Source: Xenopus tropicalis (lineage: Eukaryota > Chordata > Amphibia > Anura > Pipidae). Taken from it: a stretch of 64,000 nucleotides of DNA. Positions 35,890 through 46,775 of the stretch are shown here, piece by piece. Both the position numbers and the translations under genes were made by a program. The stretch is from contig NC_030684.2 in assembly GCF_000004195.4 (NCBI RefSeq), forward strand, positions 109,035,429 through 109,099,428, in the 5' to 3' direction. The notes below the pieces were generated by a model. That model made no database searches. It was not told the origin of the DNA and saw only the letters and a program-made list of their open reading frames with translations. The stretch's first letter is position 1; every line of letters begins with the position of its first letter.

Positions 35890-36290
35890 CAGTTGGTCTT
35901 CATTTTTTATTTTCTATAGGTTTTATATTCATTTCTTTCTTCTTCTGCCTCAGCCACCAGCTTTTAAAAAGAGGTCACTGATTGCTGCAGGAAAACACTA
36001 TGGCTCAATTAGGATACAATTTTATTGTTAATTGTTATTAATTATATTTTTGTTTAGACCCTCTCCTATTCATCTCCTGGTCTTGCATTTAAACAACTGT
36101 CTAGTTGCTTGGGTAAATTGGTCATTAGCAACCAAATAACTGATGAAATTCCAGAATGAAGAGCAGCTGAACAAAAGACTAAGTAATAGGAAAAACAATA
36201 AGAATATATAATGAAGACCAACTGCAAACTGTCTTAGAATATCACCATCAACATCATACTAAAAGTCAATCTAAAAATGAACTACCCCTT
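35890..36290. repeat. MITE-like repeat related to 8,500-8,900
   Basis: Shares TTTAACA/GAACTACCCCTTTA ends and an internal CTAGTTGCTTGGGTAAATTG ... TTAGCAACCAA foldback. Confidence 0.4.
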
Positions 36291-36721
36291 TACCCAGTGC
36301 TGAGAATATTTCAGTAATAAAGTAAAATATTGCTGATTTCACAATTTCACAAAAATATTGCTGAGAACTCACAAAAAATAGCTATGCAGCACTTGCAGGA
36401 ACATACTTTGGGTCAGAGGAGTATATATAAAAAGGAATACTGGCAACCATACAGAGATTTCTGAACTAAAACCCGCAGTATCTTGTTAGAAGAGGCTATT
36501 GTAATTAAAGCAAAGCTACAAAGCATCCCTGGTATAGGAAGTGAACCCCCTGACTGGCATGAAGTCCTTGGCAAATTGGTTTCCTTAAATTATATCTCAT
36601 ATGACAAATAGACATTCTTTTTACTGACTAAAATGAACACTCCATTTTTCCATTCAGAAAATATATCACTACTTGAATGTCGTTACATTCAGTTTGCTGT
36701 GTGAAATTAGAGCTTACTACA

Positions 36722-36956
36722 AAAAAAAAAAACTCATCCACTTTCTATTCATTCCTATGGGATTTTTAGAAGCATATTTATCAATGGATGAAAGGGTTTA
36801 CCATTGACTCATCTGTCAATGCACCATCAACTGGCAGATGTGGAGAACTGTCAGATTCTATTTTCAAACATGCCTTATCAATGAACAAGTCAAGAATATC
36901 AGAACACTATATACATACTGAAAATCTTATATTTTTGTTGGTACATGTATGGCCAT
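36722..36956. repeat. Dispersed repeat A, copy 2
   Basis: Same orientation as the copy at 34,291-34,526, with very high identity, suggesting recent mobility or segmental copying over 2.4 kb. Confidence 0.85.
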
Positions 36957-36959
36957 TTT

Positions 36960-38100
36960 AAACATTCAGTTTGCTGTGATTCTTGGCAAAGCCACACCCC
37001 TCTATTTACATACTTACAGATCAGTGATAAAACCTGGCACACACATACTTCAGGGGCAGCCAAAAACAGACACAGTAAAAAAAGATTTTTTAAAAAAAAG
37101 TTTGATCCAGTTGAAGTGTATTTTGTAATATTCAAATCTTGATAGATGAGTGGTACCGTTACTGCCTGCTTCACAGCAAATTATTGTCTTATGTGTCCCA
37201 TAGGAAAGTTAGTTGCTCACGGGCTGTTCCATTGTGATCTTGCAATACACATATAAACAGGGTTGCCATCAGAAACTTTGGGGTCCCCAGAAGACAAGTA
37301 AGCAGTGCCAAAATTTTGGTAGGACAACATCCATAACTTTTTTATGGGATTTACTTGACTTTCCAGTTATAATATGTCAATGTGAGTCCTGAGCAGCCCT
37401 GTCCTTACTGCCTGCTATTGCACTGGTGATAATAACAGGGCCTTAGTGGGGTCTGTACCACTGACATGCAAGTTAAGGTTGCCATACACAGGCAGATTTA
37501 AGAAGCAGATATGGGTCCTTCAGACCAATTCGGGGGATGGGATTTCTACCCCACCAATCCTGATGAATACAGTGCTGCCAAATGCAGATAGTGATGTACT
37601 TATCAGGGGAGAATGCTGGTCTCTGCATTCCTATTTCCAAATTCTTCTAGGTGCAGGGCAGGTTGCAAAGTACAAAAAACATGGTAGACTGCATCTGAGT
37701 TTGGAGCTCAGCCCTGCAAATAATAAATGACCCATAATATGTTTTGCGTATAGAAAAAGAAACTGCACAGTCAGGCCCCTGACTCTTTTCAGAGTCAAAT
37801 CATTACATCAAACAGTTCTAGTATTTATGTGCCACCAATCTACCAAATCATTGTACTGTGATCTGGGACTGCATGTTTTTTAATGAAAAGCTGGACTGTG
37901 CCACAGACTTTTCTTTATAAAGATATCAGCATCAAAACTTGTGGAATTGTTGCCATTAACTTCCATTTGTGGACAAGTTGAATCACTGCAGCTGTGTCTT
38001 CACAACTGTATCTTCAAAATCTGGATGGTCATGTTTTTAATTGTCTGTCCTGCAGGGGTTCCTTGGTCTCCACATTTGTTTTGAAGTTGATGACAACTTT
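36960..38100. other. Intergenic, nothing recognised
   Basis: No supported exon. A fragment resembling the GCCATACAC family is at about 37,480. Confidence 0.35.
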
Positions 38101-38430
38101 GCAGGTTTAACATAGTAACATAGTAACATAGTAAGTTGGGTTGAAAAAAGACATACGTCCATCAAGTTCAACCATAATGCCTATACCTAACCTGCCTAAC
38201 TACAAGTTGATCCAGAGGAAGGCAAAAAACCCCATCTGAAACCTCTCTAATTTGCCTCAGAGGGGAAAAAATTCCTTCCTGACTCCAAGATGGCAATCGG
38301 ACCAGTCCCTGGATCAACTTGTACTAAGAGCTATCTCCCAAAACCCTGTATTCCCTCACTTGTACTGAGAGCTATCTCCCATAACCGTGTATTCCCTCAC
38401 TTGCTAAGAATCCATCCAGCCCCTTCTTAA

Positions 38431-38836
38431 AGGAACAGTAACACCAAAAAATAGAAGTTTTTTAAAGCAATTAAAATATAATGTACTGTTGCCCTGCACT
38501 GGTAAAAGTTGTGTGTTTGCTACAGTAATACTACTATAGTTTATATAAACAAGCTGCTGTGTAGCCCCGGGGGCAGCCATTACAGTTGGAAAAAAGGAGA
38601 AAAGGCACAGGTTACATAGCAGATAACAGATGACCTCTAGAATACAATAGTGTTTTATCTGTTATCTCCTATGTGCCTGTGCCTTTTCTCCTTTGAATGG
38701 CTGCCCCCATGGCTAAACAGCAGCTTTGTTTATATAAATTTCTGGGGCAAACACACTGGTTGTACCAGTGCAGGGCAGCAGTATATTTTATTCTTATTAC
38801 TTTTATACACTTTCATTTTTTGGTGTTACTGTTCCT
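38431..38836. mobile_element. T2-MITE-type hairpin element inserted in CR1
   Basis: TTAA at 38,427-38,430 and 38,837-38,840. Ends AGGAACAGTAACACCAAAAA are inverted; the arms continue through GCCCTGCACTGG / CCAGTGCAGGGC and GGCAGCCATT / AATGGCTGCC to a centre near 38,630. It interrupts the CR1 reading frame, so it is younger than the CR1 copy. Confidence 0.9.
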
Positions 38837-38837
38837 T

Positions 38838-39832
38838 TAAAGCTATATAATGTATCAGCCAGCACGACTGATTCGGGGAGGGAATTCCACAACTTCACAG
38901 CTCTCACTGTAAAAAATCCTTTCCGAATATTTAAATGGAACCTCCCTTCTTCTAAACGGAGTGGGTGCCCTCGTGTCCGTTGGAAGGACCTACTGGTAAA
39001 TAAAACATTAGAGAGGTTATTATATGATCCCCTTATATATTTATACATAGTTATCATGTCACCTCTTAAGCGCCTCTTCTCCAGTGTAAACAGACCCAAC
39101 TTGGCCAGTCTTTCTTCATAACTGAGACTTTCCATACCCTTTACCAGCTTAGTTGCCCTTCTCTGGACCCTCTCTAACTCAATAATGTCCCGTTTGAGCA
39201 CTGGAGACCAAAACTGAACAGCATATTCTAGATGGGGCCTTACCAGCGCTCTGTAAAGGGGAAGAATAACCCCCTCCTCCCGTGAATCTATACCCCTTTT
39301 AATACAGCTCAAAACCTTGTTTGCCCTTGCAGCTGCTGCCTGGCATTGCTTGCTACAGCCAAGTTTATTATCTACAAGGACTCCAAGGTCCTTCTCCATT
39401 ATGGATTTGCCTAGTGCAGTCCCATTAAGGGTATACGGGGCTTGCATATTTTTACATCCCAGGTGCATGACCTTACATTTATCCACATTAAATCTCATCT
39501 GCCACTTAGCTGCCCAGATTGCCAGTTGGTCAAGATCCTGCTGCAGGGATGTCACATCCTGGATAGAATTGACTGGTCTGCAGAGTTTTGTGTCATCTGC
39601 AAACACTGATACATTACTCATTATACCCTCCCCTAAGTCATTTATGAACAAATTAAACAAAAGTGGACCCAGTACAGAACCCTGAGGGACCCCACTGAGG
39701 ACCTTATTCCAAGTAGAGAATGTACCATTAACAACCACCCTCTGTACCCGATCCTGTAGCCAGTTTTCTATCCATGTGCAAACGACTTCACTAAGACCAA
39801 TAGACCTTAGCTTAGAAAGCAGTCGTTTGTGG
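38838..39832 (-). pseudogene. CR1 reverse transcriptase fragment
   Basis: The frame encodes the RT palm and thumb plus the C-terminal domain: SGVPQGSVLGPLLFNLFIND (RT domain 4), then the catalytic FADDTKL, then KDLGVLVDNKL and the jockey/CR1-type tail LERVQRRATKLVKGME and RRLRGDMI. The last eight or so codons of the 311-codon frame (TVTPKNESV) are read-through into the inserted MITE, not CR1. No endonuclease or RT N-terminus is present, so the copy is incapable of movement. The frame is otherwise free of stops and therefore fairly young. Confidence 0.85.
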
Positions 39833-39839
39833 GTTTTGT

Positions 39840-40540
39840 TTGGTTGCTACTTTTTCAGATAAAGTTTACAGCTACAAAAAGCTTGCTTGCTAATGTGACA
39901 ATAGCCTTAACGATAGTAAGAAAAGCTTGATTTGGTAATATTGATGTACTAAATAACATGAGATTCTGGTATGAAATCTCTCAGAGAGATTGATAACAAA
40001 AATTAGGGCTACATAAAAACTCCAAATGAATACCCTTATCCATTTATTTGCTTTCCCTGTTATCTTTCTAGTTAGAGATCAGTTTTATTTACTGTTCAAG
40101 GTAACAATTGGGTTAAGAAAAGGCTCATTTAACAATTACAAATCACAGTTGTTTTTAATAGCTGTAGGTTCATGGCCAGGTCCCCACCAGACAAGATCTG
40201 ATAAGGCTGAAAGGTTCTTTAGTTATACTGAACATCTGTTTAATTACTGACGAGAGACGTTTTATTGAAAGCATCATTTTACTAGGGACATGCATAAAAC
40301 ACTATAAAGCCAACAAGCAAGGAAATATGGCATTCTTGCTTTGTTGTTTATTTTATGGGAGCTTCAGGTAATTGTTGCTGCAAGAACTTTACAGAAATTT
40401 TGACTAAAACATAAGACAACATTTTCCCATTTAAAATAAAAAAGGTTTCTCACTAGTGATGGGTGGGTCACAAAAACTTCAAACCATACCAGTCCCAAGG
40501 AATCTTGCACCACTCAAGCCCATGGGCCCAAACTTTAAAT
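39840..40540. other. Intergenic, nothing recognised
   Basis: AT-rich; a TAGTGATGGGTGGGTC start near 40,454 resembles the end of the 4,581 MITE family. Confidence 0.35.
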
Positions 40541-40559
40541 GGAACCTGAACCCACAGGT

Positions 40560-40832
40560 GATTTCACAGAGGAACAGGGGCCCACAGTGAGGTCTACTCC
40601 GAATCTCTCCGAAATGCCATCCCACCAGTGAAAATGTAAATCGCCGGTGGAATGGCATACGTGGCGCAGCGATTTCAGCTTCCTCTCAAGGCAACTTCTG
40701 CGATTTCGGGGAAATCGCGGCGCCGCGTATGCCATCCCACCGGAGATTTACATTTTCGGGGAGATTAATCGCCCGCAAACAGGGAGATTTGTCACGGGCG
40801 ACTAATCTCCCCATGTGCCAGAGCCCTTAGAG
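40560..40832. mobile_element. Foldback element related to 32,712-33,281 and 51,328
   Basis: Contains GCCATCCCACC ... GGTGGAATGGC and ATTTACATTTTCGGGGAGAT / CTCTCCGAAATGCC inverted blocks and GGGAGATTTGTCACGGGCGA near the right end. CG-rich for this window. Non-coding. Confidence 0.5.
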
Positions 40833-41140
40833 CTAAACTCCACAGATTTTGTAGAATGGTGTTGGATCAAAAAAACACATCCTACAAGTCGGATGCAGTT
40901 GCATGGATCAAAATGTCATGTAACTAATGATAAAATCTTATGTGTAAACTACATTAAAAATTTGCCATTCGACACAACATATCTGTCAGAAGGGAACACT
41001 GCACCTTCATCTGATGAGATAAAATCTGATGGTGTCTGACTGACTTTCTCATTCAAATACAATGCCTGTCAGATGTAAATGCAGGAACCAAACACACCAT
41101 GCAACTTTATCTGACCTGACTTTACATTACAGCCTATGGA
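40833..41140. other. Intergenic, nothing recognised
   Basis: No supported exon. Confidence 0.35.
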
Positions 41141-41142
41141 GC

Positions 41143-41245
41143 AAGGCCAGAACTAGGGGTAGGCAGAAGAGGCACCTGCCTAGGGTGCAACAGTTGGCGG
41201 GCGCCAGGCAGGTACATCTTCTTTCACCTGCCACTGGTTCTCGAC
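41143..41245. mobile_element. hAT-like MITE fragment (CAAGGCCAGAACTAGGGG)
   Basis: Left part of the element found complete at 50,307-50,536; shares AACTAGGGGTAGGCAGAAGA and CTGCCTAGGGTGCAA. The right end is not recognisable. Confidence 0.55.
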
Positions 41246-41454
41246 CCTTTCCCCCACTACAGCCCCGGTAACCCTGCCGCCATTTGTGTGCACATGTGCC
41301 AGTACACACATGGTGGGGGATGCAAGTCGACACTGCTATGGAGATCAGATTTTGAAGGATCCTACGAAATCCTGTGCTGCTGCATGGTGATGTATGACAA
41401 GTTCTGATAAAATTTGACCCACAAAATCTGTTCCACAGAATTTAGTCCTTAAAG

Positions 41455-41582
41455 CAAGGGTGGCCAGACTTTTCCATCAGCGATCGACCAATGACTTCAG
41501 CATCCCCCGGCTTCCTCGCGGTGCACCAGAAATCCATGGGGGATCGTCTGGTGGACTGCGATCAACGTCTGGGCCACCCCTG
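41455..41582. mobile_element. hAT-like MITE, 8-bp target duplication
   Basis: Ends CAAGGGTGGCCAGACTT and, inverted, CAGGGGTGGCCCAGACGTT. Flanked by CCTTAAAG (41,447-41,454) and CCTTAAGG (41,583-41,590), 7 of 8 matching. 128 bp, containing GATCG-rich sequence; non-coding. Confidence 0.7.
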
Positions 41583-41589
41583 CCTTAAG

Positions 41590-42100
41590 GCCCCCAAGGG
41601 ACCGATATTGGCAGCTACTATCAGCCAGTGTATGGGGACCTTTAAAGGTGAAGAATTGCAACTATTTGATCCTTAATGGACTCTATGGCTAATAGGCCTT
41701 CCATTTTCCAGCTCTTTATGATTTTCATACCTCTGCAGGTTTGATATTCTTCACACAGACTGGCTTGGCATAGTACCTTAAGATTTCCTGGTGGGCCCCA
41801 GGCAAAGACAGCGTCCTTTAGCCATCCCTATTTCCACCATAGGTCTATATAACATTGGTCTATATTACGTTTTTTGTTCTATGTCCAATTTTTGTAAGGG
41901 GGCCCTCCATATTGCATTGTTTTGGCGGCCCACTCCAGCTCTACCTTGGTATGTGGCACCCCTGCAGTTCCGGAAAGCTACCTTGCTACTGAGACTGGTA
42001 AAGTAGAGGCGTTTCACCGGAGGTAAAACTGCTATTGCTTATGAAAAATGAAACTGTTTACTGAACATGGGGAATGCACAACTAACCCTGACACAAGTTT
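41590..42100. other. Upstream of ttc6, mixed repeats
   Basis: A fragment ending TGTATGGGGACCTTTAAA (41,625-41,646) resembles the 34,678-35,002 element. The rest is unassigned. Confidence 0.35.
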
Positions 42101-42129
42101 AAGTTCAGCTAACAAGAACAACAGCTTGT

Positions 42130-42300
42130 TTGAGAAAGCGCTTTCTGTTGCGTTGGTAACGCGGGCGGGACTCGGCTCACTCACTTTGTGCTTCGGATGT
42201 CCGGAGATAAGAGGGGCGTGTCCTTGTTAAAGTGCTGTTCTCTTGTCTCTAGGTGATGGAGTTTGGGCCAACATGGCGTCTGCGCTGTTGCTAGGCAACG
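42130..42300 (+). promoter_or_regulatory. ttc6: ttc6 promoter with RFX X-box motifs
   Basis: A local GC- and CpG-rich block in an AT-rich region, ending in a clean splice donor about 55 bp further on. GTTGCTAGGCAAC at 42,287-42,299 is exactly the reverse complement of the 13-bp RFX-family site GTTGCCTAGCAAC. A second, imperfect site GTTGCGTTGGTAAC is at 42,147-42,160. GCGGGCGGGA at about 42,161 is a GC/E2F-like box. X-boxes near transcription starts are typical of ciliary genes controlled by RFX2/RFX3. Confidence 0.65.
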
Positions 42301-42354
42301 GCATGGCTGCGCTTTGAGTATCGCTATAGACGGAGACCGCAGTTATGCTGGAGA
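42244..42354 (+). other. ttc6: ttc6 non-coding exon 1 (3' boundary supported, start inferred)
   Basis: Donor GAGAG|GTAGGTGGG at 42,354/42,355 ends the GC-rich block. A short upstream open frame starts in good context (CCAACATGG, ATG at 42,273) and stops after 14 codons (MASALLLGNGMAAL). Neither reading across the exon 1-exon 2 junction from ATG at 42,343 stays open, so translation most likely begins at 44,767 in the next exon. The transcription start could be anywhere between about 42,170 and 42,300. Confidence 0.5.
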
Positions 42355-42890
42355 GGTAGGTGGGTGTTGGGAAGTATTTCGGGGTGGCGGTCTAGCTTTT
42401 GAAATCTTTGCAGTCAGGTGCAGCTCCTTCTCGCCCCTCAGAGGGTACCTACATTCACAAAGATTCCCGTATCCAGCAACGCTGTGCTGCACCCAGTCAC
42501 CTCACGCTAGTATACCTAATATATATACGTTACATGCTTACACATTTACCCAAGAGATGTTGAAGAGATTCAAGTTCATGTCATTCGTAATCCCATAATG
42601 CGCATTACACCAGGTATCTAGACGATGACACGGTTCTTCTGTCTGTAGTTGCTGGAAATAAAAGTTTAAACTGGTGGTTTACCTTTAAATGTACATTTAT
42701 TCTTTTACACTTTGCAAATGAGCTTCAGTTTTTTGTGTTGCTTTTCAATTACTTAGTTTTTGTTCAGCAGGTCTCCTGCATTTGCAGGCTCCAGCAGCTA
42801 TCTGGTTGCTAGAGTACAATTTACCCTAGCAACCAGGCAGTGGTTTGAATGATAGTAAGGAAGCAGGGTGTGCTGCGGCTGGCTGGTGGG

Positions 42891-43306
42891 TAAGGCTGAT
42901 GCCACACGTGGCGTTTTTACGCTGCGTATTTTCTAATTCTCTAGGTGGCTGAAAAACGCACAATATAATCATCCATAGAAATAACTTGAAAAGACTCGAA
43001 GGAAACCACACAATTCGTAAATACGCTAGAAAACGCCTTACCGCGGATTTTTCAAGCGTTTGCCGAAATACGCCGTTATTTGCACAGCAACCTATTCCTA
43101 TGTATACACAAAGGCAGCTTCCAGACCTAGCAGAAATAAGCAGCGTTTTTTACTATTTCGCACTATTAGCACCATGGGAAACAGGATTTGCTACGTCACC
43201 AGTACTAGGCTGAAAAACGCCATAGTCAGGGGCTGTGTGGCTTGTGTGGCGTTTTTAGGCTGAGAAAATACGCAGCGTAAAAACGCCACGTGTGGCATCA
43301 GCCTTA
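42891..43306. mobile_element. MITE with about 43-bp perfect inverted ends, in ttc6 intron 1
   Basis: Left AAGGCTGATGCCACACGTGG, then CGTTTTTACGCTGCGTATTTTCT; the same sequence is inverted at the right end with no mismatch seen over about 43 bp. Flanked by TA on both sides. The interior is rich in GAAAAACGC and CGTTTTT motifs. A diverged relative occurs at 53,368-53,610 and fragments at 46,190-46,480. Confidence 0.8.
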
Positions 43307-44751
43307 GAGGGTTTTTGCTGGGGCAAGCAGGGCTGCCATAAGAAATCACGAGGCCCCATGCCAAAAAATCTTCAGGGCCACCCCGCCACCACACTGGTGG
43401 TTATAACCAAAACATACATTTGTGGCCAAAAAATTGAAAAATAAAAATTGTTGGTGAACTTTGTATAAAATACTTTTGAAAAACAAAACGCTTTAGCTCC
43501 TAGTTGTTGCTCTGTGCTGCAACCAAATACAATTGTAGAGATCCAAAAAATAGGAACAAAGCTTCAGCCTGGAAATTACACCAACTTGGCTAAAAAATTG
43601 AGCAATGAGTCCAATTCCTGTTGAAGTGCAAACTCTACTTGGTCAATTTTGATTCTTCGGCTGCAATGGTGCCAGGTGCATTACGCCGTTGCCACTGCAT
43701 TTATGCTGAAATTATGGGGAAAAATGCTATGTTGTGGGTTAAAAACATGACGATTGCATCCAAAATTGTACTTTGCACATAATGTGGTTTAGTAAGTAAA
43801 TTATGTATTTTGTCTTCTTCTGGAGACTTACTGATAACCCTCAGCTGAACAAAATCTCCTCAGCCATTGCATGCAGTGGCCATTTGTATGGATAAGGGAG
43901 AAATGTAGGACTGGCAAAAACATATAATATTTCCTGTAAACCCTTAATTATAACTGGTGCATAGAACTATGCACAGTACTAGAATCCAGAGTTAAATCAG
44001 AGGGTGGCTTTAGGTTCCATGGCAAGTACATTATAGACCCTGACCTTGAAATACAGACTTTTTTAAATATTGACATCATTTACTTTTCTGGATAACGGGT
44101 TTCCGGATAACGTATTCCATACTAACTTCTAAGATCCTTTCTAATATGATATTGGACCTTTTTCAGCAGATTTGAATTTAGTCAGACTGGCAAAAAGAAG
44201 TGGAATGCTCAAATGATTCCTATTTGCAAACACTTTAGGAGGAGGTGTAGCAGCCCCTCAAGGTACGGATGTATATATATATATAAAACATTTTTTAATG
44301 TATTTTATTTGATTGTGTTTGGTGGTGTGCTGACCCTAGATAAATAGGCTTGTGTGAATGAACAGTCCTTGGAATTCTAAATTCCAACTGAATTTAGTTT
44401 ATGGGTATACTGAAAGTACCCTCATACTGATGTAAGCATATAAAAACCAGCTTCCTTCTACGGAATAAAGCTATTAGAAATAATTCACAAACAGTGAAAT
44501 AAGATTGACCTGCTAAATTGAGAAACCTGTGACTGGCATTAATGTAGGATGAACAGGATTATCCCATCAGGGTGATTCTCAGCAAGATGATAAGCAGTAA
44601 CTGCAAGGAAATTAGATTTAACAGTGCATTAAATTGCATATTTAAGAAGCATCCACTAGTAGATTATTTCCAAATACCGAGTCACGCTTCTGAAAATGAA
44701 AAGCGGTGCTGGTGGGGAAAAAGCTAATGCGCTTGTTAATTCATTATACAG
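43307..44751 (+). other. ttc6: ttc6 intron 1, remaining part
   Basis: No exon recognised. Contains a fragment of the 2,176 MITE family (44,085-44,130) and a (TA)n at about 44,271-44,284. It ends at acceptor TTCATTATACAG (44,750/44,751). Confidence 0.5.
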
Positions 44752-44766
44752 GCAGTGACAGAGAAG

Positions 44767-45849
44767 ATGTCAGAAAGCAGAGGTCATTTGCATTTTAGAC
44801 TCAATTATGCCGAGGAGTTCAGAATCAAAAAGGAGCTGGAAAAATTGCTAAAACGCTCCCAGAAGGATATGAGACACACCACAGTGGAATCTGGTCCTGC
44901 GAGTAACTTGCCATTATCCTTTACTGAACAGTCACCTCCTCCCCATTCTGGATCGTTTGATTGTCTAAGCAGTCCAACATCTGAAACTGCAAGTAAGCCC
45001 TACAAGCCATGTGTGCAGTCCATGTGTGGGAATGGTAGACTTCAGGAAGCTAATAATTCTGAGTACAAAAAGAAAACTCTACATATGAAACTTAAACCAT
45101 TAACAAACCTGCCACATCAACCTCATCAGGATATCCTGCAAGATTTTGCACAACATGAAGAGCCTCAGAATGAATTTATTCTGCCAAAATCCTCAGAAAT
45201 GGACAACAGTGCCAAGAGGCCAGCCATTGCATCAATGCTAGGAACAACAAAATCTGTTTTGGTGTTTCCACGTCCAGAACCTCCGTCTAAACCCCGTACA
45301 TATATCTCTCAGGTGTCATCTAAACCAGCTGTTTCAGCAAAGAAAAAAACTTCCCAAAAGAAGGAGATCAATGTTAGAAAACTAATAAAACATTCGTCCT
45401 CTAAAAATAATAAGAAGGATGAGGATGCAGTATCATGTTCTACATCAACTACAGACAGCACTGTTAGTGGAAGCTCTTCAGACTCGGATTCAGATGACAG
45501 TAGTGACAATGAAAATAGAAGAAAGAAGAGGAAGAAAGTATCTAAAAAGAAACAGAATTCTACCTTTGCTCCAGTTTCTCCCTCAATGCCTTTCACAGAA
45601 CTTTCTCCTGTTACATCTGCAGCATTTACCCAAGGACAAGGTAAAAGGGATGAACAAGGACAGACAGAGTATACTTCAGAAAAAGCAGAGTCAAAGATTT
45701 CTACTTCTTTGAAAGCACCCACAGTTAGAACAGTGGATGAAATTATTTCCTCTCTACGGTCTCCTTTTGCCTACGCTCCTAGTGCCTCAGATGTAATGAT
45801 AAAGCGGTTAATGGAAAGTGTAGGTTTAAACTATGACATCACTTATGGG
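44767..45849 (+). CDS. ttc6: Putative Ttc6, first coding exon (residues 1-361)
   Basis: This long exon, preceded by acceptor TTATACAG and closed by GGG|GTAAGT (phase 0), opens at ATG 44,767 with MSESRGHLHFRLNYAEEFRI. The product is hydrophilic and probably largely disordered. It has an N-terminal KKELEKLLKR helix, Pro/Ser-rich segments, and a Ser/Asp-rich then basic tract at about 230-262 (SSSDSDSDDSSD followed by RRKKRKKVSKKK, a plausible nuclear-type signal). Near the end lies a more conserved-looking VDEIISSLRSP..SDVMIKRLMESVG segment. The TPR repeats expected of TTC6 would lie in exons beyond the window. The ttc6 call rests on position and orientation next to foxa1, not on recognised TPRs. 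Function in mammals is poorly known; the X-box promoter suggests a ciliary role. Confidence 0.7.
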
Positions 45850-46775
45850 GTAAGTAATTTATGCAGTTACTCTTTTAAATAAGGCCCTATGGATACACAT
45901 ATTTTAATGCATCTGTTTACAGTAGTTAATATCATCCTATGCGAATTCATGGTTGTCATGCAGTCAGATTGATGCACACTAGTGAACAGCAGCAGATAGC
46001 ACTTACAATGAACTTAAACAAGCACAGTGATCGGTGGTGAGCAGGTGGGAGATAGAAGTGTTATCTCTCCCAAACAATGGAAACCGTTTTCATCTACAGA
46101 CCTGATTGTATTTTGTAATAAAATTCAGCCCTTTATTGAAACAGAAGAAATCAACACAAGCATTCATATACTTTTCCACTTGCGCCGCCACATGGGCTGT
46201 TTCTCGGCCTGAGGAAATATGCAGACCAAAAATCAGCCCCTAAGTTTGCATCAGCCTTCTACTTTGCCTGCACTCAGAACCATTGCATTGGCCCTGTTGC
46301 AGACACACACAGTGTATATCGACAAGGAAAGGCAAGCGTTCACATTTCAGAGCTGATATCTGCTGAGTGTGCCTGCCTGAGTGTGCACTCCGGGTGCAGG
46401 CAAAGAAGATGGTTGATTCTTGGCCTGTGTTTTTTCTGCAGGCTGAGAAGTAGTCTGCGTGACATTAGCCTAAGACCCAGGTCAAATGGAGTGTTTGCAG
46501 ATCCACTTCTCTCCACCTGACTGAAACCTGCAGGGAAAGATAAGTGGATCCATTCTAAGCAGATCCATCCCTGTAGCTGCATTGACAACCACAGCTTCCC
46601 CCTGCTACATGGAGCTACAGTGGCATTTTAAAGGAATACTGTTATCACAATCTCCATTCGTGATTTTAAGAATATATTTGGATTTTTTTTTTCAGAAGTA
46701 AAGGATAACAGTTTTTTCCAAAACTGCTTTATTTCATAGATTATTACAGAACTGTGTAAACTTCTGTCACTCACT
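45850..46775 (+). other. ttc6: ttc6 intron, unassigned part
   Basis: No exon recognised. 46,190-46,480 holds GCCGCCACATGGGCTG ... GTGACATTAGCCTAAG, a diverged relative of the 42,891 MITE. Confidence 0.4.

Larger units (their letters stand above)
38105..39832 (-). mobile_element. CR1-type LINE, 5'-truncated, split by a TTAA hairpin element
   Basis: Minus-strand non-LTR retrotransposon. It is open from about 39,832 through the reverse transcriptase and C-terminal region, and ends in the characteristic 8-bp tail repeat (ACTATGTT units at 38,108-38,131 on the minus strand). 5' truncation at about 39,832 is typical of target-primed reverse transcription. The coding region is interrupted at 38,431-38,836 by a MITE and resumes beyond it as KKGLDGFLASEGIQ. 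A second CR1 lies at 46,776-47,585. Confidence 0.85.

Noticed and set aside
42343..42354. ATG CTG GAG AG at the end of exon 1 as the ttc6 start
   Set aside because: Splicing to either AG near 44,751-44,755 leads to a stop codon quickly in that frame; ATG at 44,767 gives the long open exon.
45309..45722. 137-codon minus-strand frame rich in Phe/Leu/Ser
   Set aside because: Antisense of the Ser/Lys-rich first coding exon of the ttc6 candidate.
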